Below are positions 8,701 through 13,610 of a stretch of 13,610 nt of DNA, one piece after another. The translations under genes were made by a program, and so were the position numbers. The notes beneath the pieces were generated by a model. The model was not told the DNA's origin. It searched no databases and was given only the letters and a program-made list of their open reading frames with translations. Position 1 is the first letter of the stretch, and every line of letters begins with the position of its first letter. The stretch comes from JAJDAN01 sp046583095 (GTDB taxonomy: Bacteria > Myxococcota_A > UBA9160 > UBA4427), in NCBI GenBank assembly GCA_046583095.1, contig JAYGDB010000090.1, forward strand, positions 1 through 13,610, given 5' to 3'.

Positions 8701-8896
8701 GGACCGCATCCGCCTCGCCCTCGAACTTCCCGCGGATTGGCGCGCCGCCGTCGAGCGTTTCGGCGATTACGTGCGAGAACAGACCCTCGCCAACCAGCTC
8801 GACTTCGACGGCTCGCTCGGCGACGACTTCTTCGTCCACGAGGCGACTCTCGGCGGCAACACAGTGCGGATCGGCGTCGCGAGGGACACGAACTGA
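5729..8896 (+). CDS. ileS: Isoleucyl-tRNA synthetase, type 2 (eukaryote-like IleRS)
   Basis: A 1055-residue class I aminoacyl-tRNA synthetase that charges tRNA-Ile and edits misactivated valine. The catalytic signature is canonical: HHGH (67-70) after FVFYDGPPFANGLP, then GWDCHGLPVE, and KLSKS at 612-616 (GQKLSKSLRNYTDP). The CP1 editing domain carries the Thr-rich AWTTTPWTLPSN near 237-249 and HMAPGFGEDD near 330-340. The segment WNAWYFFALYANTDG and the long C-terminal part without the type 1 zinc-finger cysteines put it in type 2, the eukaryotic-like form known to tolerate mupirocin. ATG at 5729 has GGGAG 11 bases upstream. It appears to be a complete housekeeping copy. The PQQ operon follows on the same strand after 103 bases, so read-through is possible. 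Confidence 0.97.
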   Translation: MSRKAANNPYPDVDPSPNLPALEQRVLDSWERDQTFLKSIDQRPAGDRGSNEFVFYDGPPFANGLPHHGHLVTGYIKDIVPRYQTLRGRRVERRFGWDCHGLPVEMLAEQELGVRGHKAIADYGIDRFNEYCESSVFRYVGEWKRYVNRAARWVDFENDYKTLELPYMESLMWAVKQLHEKGLLYEGYKVMPYSWAAETVLSNFETRQDDAYRDRQDPAVTVRFELESKDDRPTDLLAWTTTPWTLPSNLAIAVGPELDYAIFELDGRNLILGEATVAKYEKELADASRVGSLKGHELVGRKYTPLFPFFADTENAFRVLGADFVDTEEGTGVVHMAPGFGEDDMQTCNANDIPTVVPVDDAGCFTAEVPPWQGVQVFEANKPIVRELKERGVIIRHETYTHSYPHCWRTREPLIYKAMDSWYVRVTAIRERAVELNQQINWTPANVRDGRFGKWLEGAIDWSISRNRFWGTPIPIWKSDDPAYPRMDVYGSLDEIERDFGRRPTNLHRPDIDDFVRPNPDDPTGKSMMRRVPEVLDCWFESGSMPFAQVHYPFENKEWFDDHFPADFIVEYLAQTRGWFYTMHVLATAIFDRPAFKNCICHGVILGDSGQKLSKSLRNYTDPEDIFQEIGSDALRWFLVSSPVVRGGDLTIRTDDQQVRDAVRVVIKPIWNAWYFFALYANTDGIRAKFRTDSEQVLDRYILAKTSDLVTGIAESLDAYDLSGACQRFVEHLDALNNWYIRRSRDRFWRSADADDPDKQDAYDTLYTVLVTLCQVVSPLLPLVTEEIYRGLTGEESVHLTDWPTELDASANPQLVGAMDRVRDVCSAALALRASESVRVRQPLASLTVAGADTEQLRPYAELIADEVNIKELRLTREIDEYATFRLQVNSRALGPRLGKDMKKVLSASKTGDWKLLDSGNVECAGFELAPGEYAMLLQPKEGVSCEALPTSDAIVVLDLELSDALIAEGRARDVVRVVQQARKEADFHVSDRIRLALELPADWRAAVERFGDYVREQTLANQLDFDGSLGDDFFVHEATLGGNTVRIGVARDTN

Positions 8897-8903
8897 CGCG
8901 AGA

Positions 8904-8921
8904 GCTGCGCGTCGGCGCAGC
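8904..8921 (+). terminator. Perfect GC hairpin between ileS and pqqB, without a T-tract
   Basis: GCTGCGC and GCGCAGC form a perfect 7-bp stem closing a GTCG loop, starting 7 bases after the ileS stop codon. There is no run of T after it, so it is not a standard intrinsic terminator. It could be a weak terminator, an mRNA-stabilising or processing hairpin separating ileS from the PQQ genes, or chance in GC-rich DNA. Confidence 0.35.
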
Positions 8922-8983
8922 GCCTGCCTAGGGGGAGCCGATCGATGGGCTGGCGCTGGCCGAGCCGGCGGTATCCTCACCGC

Positions 8984-8990
8984 AGGAGAG
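8984..8990 (+). promoter_or_regulatory. Shine-Dalgarno sequence of pqqB
   Basis: AGGAGAG lies 9 bases upstream of a TTG at 9000. It is the strongest ribosome-binding match in the PQQ operon and decides the start of pqqB, which has no ATG or GTG at the position where PqqB proteins begin. Confidence 0.75.
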
Positions 8991-8999
8991 AGCATCTTC

Positions 9000-9893
9000 T
9001 TGAAGATTCATGTTCTGGGATCGAGTGCCGGCGGGGGACTGCCGCAGTGGAACTGCGGCGGCGAGTTCTCGATGCGAGCACGGCGGGGCGATCCGGATGT
9101 GCCCCATCGCAGTCAACCCTCGATCGCCGTCTCGGCGGACGGCGAGCGCTGGAGCATCATCAACGCGAGCCCGGACATCCGCGACCAGTTCGCCCGCTTT
9201 GAAGGCGTGTACCCACGCGAAGGGACCCGCGACATCCCGCTCGACACAGTCCTCGTCACGAACGCGGACATCGATCACAGCCTCGGTCTGCTGGTGCTGC
9301 GAGAGTCGCTGCCCCATCGCATCGTCACCACCGAGTGGGTTCGCAGCACGATTCTCGCCAACAACGCTGCATGGCGACTCGTCGAGTCGGCCTGGGGAGC
9401 CGTGGAACTCGATCAGCCGTTCCCGCTGGATCGAAAGGGCGTACTCGAAGCACGGCTCTTCGCAGTGCCCGGCAAGGTCCCGGGCTACCTGAGCGGGATC
9501 GCGACGAACTCCCCGGAAGCCACCGTCGGCGTGCGCATCACGGACACGCGAACCGGCAAGCGCCTCTGCTACGCGGCGGGCATCCAGTCCTACGACGCGG
9601 GAACCCTCGCCGAACTCTCCGCCGCGGACTGTCGCTTCCTCGACGGCACGTTCTTCACCGCCAAGGAACTCTTGGCCCTGCGGCCCGGTGCCGCCGACGC
9701 CCACGCGATGGGGCACCTGCCCGTCAGTGGCCCCGGCGGAAGCCTGGAGATCATCTCCGCGCTCGAGGGACCCAGCATCTACATCCACATCAACAACACG
9801 AACCCGATGGTGGATACGGGATCCGAAGCGAGCGCCCTGGTGCGCAAGCACGGCGTCGAGATCGCGTACGACGGGATGGCCTTCGAGTTGTGA
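9000..9893 (+). CDS. pqqB: PQQ biosynthesis protein PqqB (metallo-hydrolase fold hydroxylase)
   Basis: A 297-residue PqqB of the metallo-beta-lactamase fold. PqqB is reported to be an iron-dependent hydroxylase acting on the tyrosine of the cross-linked Glu-Tyr intermediate in the cytosol. A TTG start is chosen because translation then gives MKIHVLGSSAGGGLPQWNC, the family N-terminus, with a good Shine-Dalgarno 9 bases away. Visible motifs are NADIDHSLGLLVLRES (88-103, with Asp90, Asp92, His93), DAMGHLPVSG (His239), HINNTNP (263-269) and the ending EIAYDGMAFEL. Odd feature: the N-terminal CxCxxC of typical PqqB reads C19-G-G21-E-F-S24 here, so only the first Cys remains. Length is close to the usual 300. 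It overlaps pqqCD by 4 bases. Identity is firm; whether the altered site changes metal content or activity is unknown. Confidence 0.95.
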   Translation: MKIHVLGSSAGGGLPQWNCGGEFSMRARRGDPDVPHRSQPSIAVSADGERWSIINASPDIRDQFARFEGVYPREGTRDIPLDTVLVTNADIDHSLGLLVLRESLPHRIVTTEWVRSTILANNAAWRLVESAWGAVELDQPFPLDRKGVLEARLFAVPGKVPGYLSGIATNSPEATVGVRITDTRTGKRLCYAAGIQSYDAGTLAELSAADCRFLDGTFFTAKELLALRPGAADAHAMGHLPVSGPGGSLEIISALEGPSIYIHINNTNPMVDTGSEASALVRKHGVEIAYDGMAFEL

Positions 9894-10840
9894 GCGAGCT
9901 GCTCTCGCCTGGCGACTTCGAGGCTGCGCTCTTGACGATCGGTGAAGAGCGTTACCACCACCGTCATCCCTTCAACCAACGGATGCACGAAGGCAGGCTC
10001 TCCCGCCGCGCACTCGAGAGCTGGGTGACGAACCGCTACTACTACCAGACGCGCATCCCCATCAAGGACGGGATGATCCTCACGAAGTCCTCCGAGGCCG
10101 CGTTCCGGCGCGAGTGGGTACAACGCATTCACGACCACAACGGCGAGCGGCCCGGCGAGGGCGGGCTCGAGCTGTGGCTGCGACTCGCGGAGGCGGTGGG
10201 ACTCGAGCGAGAACGTGTCGAAGCGCTCGAGGACGTGCTCCCAGGCGTGCGGCGTGCCTGCGACGCCTACGTCGAGTTCGTAAACGGCCACGATCTACTC
10301 GAGTCGGTAGCCTCGTCGCTCACCGAACTCTTCGCCGGGTTCATCATGCACACCCGCATCGCCGCCTTCGAGAAGCACTACGACTGGGTGCAACCCGGCG
10401 GCCTAGACTATTTCAAGAGCCGCACCGTGAAAGCACCCCGCGACTCGCGCCACGGCCTCGCCTTCGTAACCGAGCGCGCGGAGACGCGCGACGACCAGGA
10501 GCGATGCCTGGCGGCCCTGCGCGGGAAGTGCGAGATCCTCTGGAGCCTGCTCGACGCGGTGGAACGTGCGACCTCGCGGCCTCGTCTCACCGATCACGCG
10601 CTGCTGCGAGACGAACCCGACGGCGGCCAGATGGTGGTTCTCTCCGAACGGGCCGTCCGCATCGGCGGCAGTGGCGGCGAGATCCTCTCGCTTTGCAACG
10701 GCGAACGCACGGGCAACGACATCGCCCTTGCGATAGGCCAGCACCACCCGGAGACCCCCCGCGCCGCCGATGACGCCCACGATTTCCTCGCCGAGATGGG
10801 CCGAGCCGGCGCCCTTCGCTTTGACCCCGATCCCGCGTGA
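9890..10840 (+). CDS. pqqCD: PqqC-PqqD fusion: PQQ synthase joined to the PqqA-binding chaperone
   Basis: A 316-residue fusion. Residues 1-228 are PqqC, the cofactor-free oxidase that closes the ring and removes eight electrons in the last step. Residues about 231-316 are PqqD, the peptide chaperone that presents PqqA to PqqE, with LCNGERTGNDIALAI typical of PqqD. PqqC/D fusions are known, for example in Methylobacterium. Visible PqqC residues, aligned from memory to the Klebsiella protein, are Arg49, Gln53, Lys59 (NRYYYQTRIPIKD), Arg79 and His83 (QRIHDHNG), Glu146, Arg156, Tyr174, Arg178 and Lys213. The position of Klebsiella His154 is Met153 here, with His154 one residue later (LFAGFIMHTR). 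The start is GTG at 9890, giving a GTGA overlap with the pqqB stop; there is no strong Shine-Dalgarno, which fits translational coupling. Confidence 0.95.
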   Translation: MSELLSPGDFEAALLTIGEERYHHRHPFNQRMHEGRLSRRALESWVTNRYYYQTRIPIKDGMILTKSSEAAFRREWVQRIHDHNGERPGEGGLELWLRLAEAVGLERERVEALEDVLPGVRRACDAYVEFVNGHDLLESVASSLTELFAGFIMHTRIAAFEKHYDWVQPGGLDYFKSRTVKAPRDSRHGLAFVTERAETRDDQERCLAALRGKCEILWSLLDAVERATSRPRLTDHALLRDEPDGGQMVVLSERAVRIGGSGGEILSLCNGERTGNDIALAIGQHHPETPRAADDAHDFLAEMGRAGALRFDPDPA

Positions 10841-11910
10841 TGGCCCCGCGCCCGCTCAACCTGATCGCCGAACTCACCTACCGCTGTCCCCTGCGCTGCC
10901 CCTACTGCTCGAACCCCGTGAACTACTCCGAGACGAGCGACGCACTCGACGCCGGCGCCTGGGGCCGTGTGATGCGCGAGGCGAGCGGTATGGGCGTCGT
11001 CCATGTCGGGCTGACAGGCGGCGAGCCCACGACGCGTACGGATCTCGAGGAGATCGTTGCGGCGGCCGCAGAAGCCCAGCTCTTCACACTTCTGGTCACG
11101 TCCGGAATGCCCGTCGATCCCGAGAGGCTTCGCGGTCTCGTCGCTGCGGGACTGCGCAGTGTGCAGCTCTCGATCCAGGATGCGCTCCCAGCCGAATCGG
11201 ACCGGGTCGCCGGGACCGCCAGCTTCGATCGCAAGATTGCAATCGCCCGGGCCACGCGGGAACTCGGGCTGCCACTCATCCTGAACGTCGTGCTCCACCG
11301 GCACAACCTCGGACGCGTTCGCGAGATCATCGCCCTCTCGCGAGATCTCGACGCGGAGCGGCTGGAACTCGCGAACACCCAGTACCACGGCTGGGCGCTC
11401 GAAAATCGGGGCGCGCTACTCCCCACGCGCGAGCAACTGGACACCGCTGCGAAGCTCGTGCGCGAGGAGCGGCGCAAACCCGGTCCCGAGATCCTCTACG
11501 TGTTGCCCGACTACTTCAGTGACCGGCCGAAACCCTGCATGGGGGGCTGGGGGAAGAAGAACATCGTCGTCGCACCGGACGGCACAGTGCTGCCGTGCCA
11601 AGCGGCGTCGAGCCTGCCGGGGCTCGAGTTCTGGCGGGTGACCGAGCGCGAGCTCGCTGCCTGCTGGAGCGAAGCGCCGGGAATGAACGCATACCGCGGC
11701 GAGTCGTGGATGCCCGAGCCCTGCCGGAGCTGCGAGCACCGCACCACCGACTTCGGAGGCTGCCGTTGTCAGGCGTTCCATCTCACCGGAGACGCCGGGG
11801 CAACCGACCCCGCTTGCGGGCTGGCTCCCCACCACGCCCGGGTGGTTGCTGCGCGCGCAGAGGGTGATCTGGGCCAGGCTTTCCGGTACCGCGGCCCCAC
11901 GCGCAACTGA
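10840..11910 (+). CDS. pqqE: PqqA peptide cyclase PqqE (radical SAM/SPASM)
   Basis: A 356-residue radical SAM enzyme that forms the carbon-carbon bond between Glu and Tyr of the PqqA peptide, the first committed step of PQQ synthesis, with PqqD as partner. The radical SAM cluster is C16-x3-C20-x2-C23 in AELTYRCPLRCPYCSNP, followed by the LTGGEP SAM-binding motif at 59-63 and LHRHN near 152. The SPASM region carries Cys233 (KPCMGGWG), Cys253 (LPCQAA), Cys295, Cys298, Cys308 and Cys310 (PEPCRSCEH...GGCRCQAF) and Cys326, ligands for the auxiliary clusters. The ending is a little shorter than Klebsiella PqqE. ATG at 10840 overlaps the pqqCD stop by one base (TGATG); an in-frame GTG at 10837 would add one residue. 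No pqqA is seen upstream of the operon, so the substrate gene must be elsewhere. Confidence 0.96.
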   Translation: MAPRPLNLIAELTYRCPLRCPYCSNPVNYSETSDALDAGAWGRVMREASGMGVVHVGLTGGEPTTRTDLEEIVAAAAEAQLFTLLVTSGMPVDPERLRGLVAAGLRSVQLSIQDALPAESDRVAGTASFDRKIAIARATRELGLPLILNVVLHRHNLGRVREIIALSRDLDAERLELANTQYHGWALENRGALLPTREQLDTAAKLVREERRKPGPEILYVLPDYFSDRPKPCMGGWGKKNIVVAPDGTVLPCQAASSLPGLEFWRVTERELAACWSEAPGMNAYRGESWMPEPCRSCEHRTTDFGGCRCQAFHLTGDAGATDPACGLAPHHARVVAARAEGDLGQAFRYRGPTRN

Positions 11911-11935
11911 GCGGCAAGAATTTCCAGATCCGCTC
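11909..11935 (+). terminator. Possible terminator hairpin at the end of the PQQ operon
   Basis: GAGCGG, overlapping the pqqE stop codon, pairs with CCGCTC across a 15-base loop and is followed by CGTTTCCC. The stem is short, the loop long and the T-run only three bases, so this is a weak candidate. Its placement between pqqE and a gene of unrelated function is its main support. Confidence 0.3.
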
Positions 11936-11998
11936 CGTTTCCCTGCGTGTGGGGGCGCGATGCGCGGCTCTCCTTCAGAACCGCGCGCCCTTGACCGA

Positions 11999-12004
11999 AA
12001 TAAT
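11999..12004 (+). promoter_or_regulatory. Candidate -10 element for the outer-membrane protein gene
   Basis: AATAAT matches the sigma-70 -10 consensus at five of six bases and sits in a small A/T-rich patch, rare in this GC-rich DNA, 34 bases before the ATG at 12039. A poor -35 (TTCAGA at 11974, spacing 19) is the best partner I can find. Alternatively TTGACC at 11991 could be a -35 with a poor -10. Treat as tentative. Confidence 0.3.
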
Positions 12005-12038
12005 CAAGACCTGTTTTCGGAGCGAGGACTCAACCCCG

Positions 12039-12782
12039 ATGAGCGTGAACCCTTCTGCAATCAGCGGCCGCATCCGGCGCTCCTGCCGCGACGTGCTCCG
12101 GCATTTCGTCGTCCTGGCCGCCGGCCTGATGATCTTATCGGCGTCCAGCCTCGCCTTCGCGGGTGACGACCCCTTCGATTACCCCGGCCCGTACATCGGG
12201 GTCTCGGGTGTGTACCAGCACAACGTATTCGAGAATCGCATCGAGGATCTGCTGGACGATGCAGTCCTGGGCTCCGTGAGCCTCTCGATGGAGGACTCCG
12301 GAGGCCTCGGCGCGCTCGTCGGCTACCGACTGGGCTCCCTCTTCGCTGCAGAACTGCAGTACGAATGGGTGGACGAGTACGACATCGAGGCATCGGTGGA
12401 CGCCTCACCGACCCTCAGCCTCTACAGCATTACTGGGCACACCCTCACGGGAAACGCGAAGTTCATCCTCCCCTTCTGGCGAATCCAGCCCTATTTCATG
12501 ATCGGCGCGGGCGTCTCGGTATTCGACGTAGACCGAGGCGAACTTTTCGACGACCCGGACGCCGGCTCGGCTCTCGACAACGCGGGGATCACCGTCAAGG
12601 ACGGTAAGCAGACCAACTTCGCCGGCCGCGCCGGCTTGGGGCTCGACCTCCACCTCACCGAGAACATCGTGCTCAACGCCCAGGGCCAGGTCGTCTTGAC
12701 GACCCTCGAGAAGCCCGACCTCGGCGACATCACAGACCTGAACTACGTCGGGTTCAGCGCCGGCCTCCGCTGGCGCTTCTAG
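12039..12782 (+). CDS. Outer-membrane beta-barrel protein (OmpW/OMP_b-brl-like)
   Basis: A 247-residue precursor. A basic N-terminus (RIRRSCRDVLRH) precedes a hydrophobic core (FVVLAAGLMILSASSLAFA) with a likely signal peptidase I cut after Ala41, leaving a mature protein of about 206 residues. The mature part shows alternating hydrophobic/polar strands, for example PYIGVSGVYQHN, LGALVGYRLGSLFAAELQYEW, WRIQPYFMIGAGVSVF, FAGRAGLGLDLHL and LNYVGFSAGLRWRF, enough for about eight strands, and it ends in Phe as expected for insertion by the Bam complex. The acidic stretch between strands (DVDRGELFDDPDAGSALDNAG) would be a loop. ATG at 12039 is chosen because GAGGA lies 10 bases upstream; a longer reading from 11949 would put 30 residues before the signal peptide. 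Function is unknown: OmpW-type barrels include small hydrophobic-solute channels. It is a separate unit from the PQQ operon. Confidence 0.8.
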   Translation: MSVNPSAISGRIRRSCRDVLRHFVVLAAGLMILSASSLAFAGDDPFDYPGPYIGVSGVYQHNVFENRIEDLLDDAVLGSVSLSMEDSGGLGALVGYRLGSLFAAELQYEWVDEYDIEASVDASPTLSLYSITGHTLTGNAKFILPFWRIQPYFMIGAGVSVFDVDRGELFDDPDAGSALDNAGITVKDGKQTNFAGRAGLGLDLHLTENIVLNAQGQVVLTTLEKPDLGDITDLNYVGFSAGLRWRF

Positions 12783-12848
12783 CCGGCGGATCTGTCGATT
12801 CACTCGTTGTAGACGGCCCCGGAGCTTCGTCGCCTACCCAGCCGGAGC

Positions 12849-13203
12849 TCAGGACGCGCCCAGGAACTTCTGGATCGCCTCGAGCACGGCGTCGGGCTGC
12901 TCGTAGGGGGCCATGTGCCCCGCCTCGTCGACGAGGGCCAGCTCGCTCGACGGCAGCAGTTCCTGCCATCGCTCTGCGTAGACGGGCGGGATGAAGCGGT
13001 CCTCCCGGCCCCACACGAGCAGGGTGTCCAGCGTCTGGCGGTAGAGCCGCTTCGCGAGCTGACGGCTCGGAATCGGAAACAGGATCTTGCCGGCGGTGCC
13101 GAGTCGCCGGGTGGGTGAGCACCTTCTCACCGACCTTCGGATCGTGGAAGAGCACCTTCGCGAGCTCGAAGGGCAGCATCGAGAAGAGATCCGGGATCGG
13201 ATG
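12849..13203 (-). pseudogene. C-terminal remnant of an alpha/beta hydrolase, with an internal deletion
   Basis: This stretch encodes the second half of an alpha/beta-fold hydrolase. HPIPDLFSMLPFELAKVLFHDP is a cap-region pattern of the family; the reading frame then changes near 13100-13120, and the other frame gives GTAGKILFPIP, LDTLLVWGREDRFIPPVYAERW with the acidic catalytic Asp, and DEAGHMAPYEQPDAVLEAI with the catalytic His, ending at a TGA at 12849-12851. The N-terminal half, including the nucleophile elbow GxSxG, is absent: the region joins directly to a luciferase-like monooxygenase remnant at about 13203/13204. Compared with remembered homologues, some 35-45 residues are also missing between FHDP and GTAGK. 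It cannot encode a working hydrolase as written. An assembly or consensus error is an alternative to true decay. Confidence 0.75.
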
Positions 13204-13610
13204 CTCGTAATACTTGTCGCGAGTGAGGCCGGGATCTGCCCGTAGCAGAAGTTCGTGTCCATCGGCGTGCCCACCGGGAATCCCGCCACGAGCCTTCCGC
13301 CGGAGATCACGTCGAGCATCGCGAATTCCTCCGCGACACGGATCGGAGGGTTGTAGAGGGCGATCGAATTCCCGATCACACAGATGGCCGCGCGCGAAGT
13401 TCGGCGACGGCATGATCCCGTAGCCGTTCTGGTGGTGCTCGTTGACTCCGATCCCGTCGAAGCCGAGGGAGTCCGCGTACTCGAGCTGGTCCATATACTC
13501 GTGGTAGACCCGGTTGCCGACTTTCGGGTCGAAGAGGGATTGCGGGATATCGACCCAGACGGAACGGTTCTTCTCGCGAAAGTCGTCCGGCAGGTGCGGC
13601 CAGGGCATCA
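13204..13610 (-). pseudogene. N-terminal remnant of a luciferase-like (LLM class) flavin-dependent monooxygenase, cut by the window edge
   Basis: Read leftward from the window edge this matches the N-terminal part of an LLM flavin-dependent oxidoreductase (F420/FMN type TIM barrel): MPWPHLPDDF, SVWVDIPQSLFDPKVGNRVY, EYADSLGFDGIGVNEHHQNG and MPSPN. The frame then changes at about 13389-13402 and continues as AICVIGNSIALYNPP, VAEEFAMLDVISGGRLVAGF, GTPMDTNFCYGQIP. It changes back at about 13228, where one C seems missing (GCCTCACT where GCCCTCACT would keep frame), to LTRDKYYE before the hydrolase sequence begins. About ten residues are missing between MPSPN and AICVIGN. The ATG at 13608 is probably internal (family proteins have residues before LMPWP), so the true start lies outside the window. 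The C-terminal two thirds of the enzyme is missing. Confidence 0.75.

Noticed and set aside
8945..9202. Short frame starting MGWRWP just before pqqB, considered as pqqA
   Set aside because: No Glu-x3-Tyr core, very Arg-rich, and it runs on out of frame through pqqB; it is a shadow.
12819..12849. 8-base direct repeat CCGGAGCT (12819-12826 and 12842-12849)
   Set aside because: Too short to distinguish from chance in GC-rich DNA, and no mobile element lies between or beside the copies.

Overview
This is a GC-rich window (about two thirds G+C by eye) from a Gram-negative bacterium. An outer-membrane beta-barrel protein with an N-terminal signal peptide and a C-terminal Phe supports the diderm assignment. 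The mix of genes (type-2 isoleucyl-tRNA synthetase, NFACT/RqcH-like protein, PQQ operon, luciferase-like monooxygenase) would suit a Myxococcota/Binatota-like or other former deltaproteobacterial lineage, but that placement is only a guess.

Layout. An MFS exporter (28-1332, +) converges on a three-gene minus-strand block. That block reads from 5618 down to 1381: a polytopic GT-C/TMTC-like membrane protein with a C-terminal helical-repeat tail, then mutM (DNA glycosylase) 4 bases later, then a compact NFACT/RqcH-like ribosome quality-control protein 13 bases after mutM. The tight spacing points to one transcript. A 110-base divergent intergenic region separates it from ileS (5729-8896, +), which encodes a 1055-residue eukaryote-like (type 2) IleRS with canonical HxGH and KLSKS motifs.

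About 100 bases after ileS lies a pyrroloquinoline quinone (PQQ) biosynthesis operon: pqqB (TTG start), a fused pqqC-pqqD gene, and pqqE. The three are translationally coupled by 4-base and 1-base overlaps. No pqqA precursor peptide gene is visible in its usual place, and no pqqF/G peptidase is present. PqqB lacks two of the three cysteines of the N-terminal CxCxxC motif. PqqC has Met at the position I align with the active-site His154, with a His one residue later. The operon therefore looks complete for the known modification enzymes but is atypical, and it depends on a substrate peptide encoded elsewhere or not yet recognised.

An outer-membrane beta-barrel protein (12039-12782, +) follows. 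The right edge (12849-13610, minus) holds a chimeric wreck. The N-terminal part of a luciferase-like flavin monooxygenase runs directly into the C-terminal half of an alpha/beta hydrolase, with reading-frame changes at about 13390-13402, 13228 and 13100-13120. It is either a decayed gene pair or an assembly/consensus fault near a contig end.

No tRNA, rRNA, CRISPR array, insertion sequence or attachment site was seen. The most interesting part is the PQQ locus: missing pqqA, plus motif changes in two enzymes.
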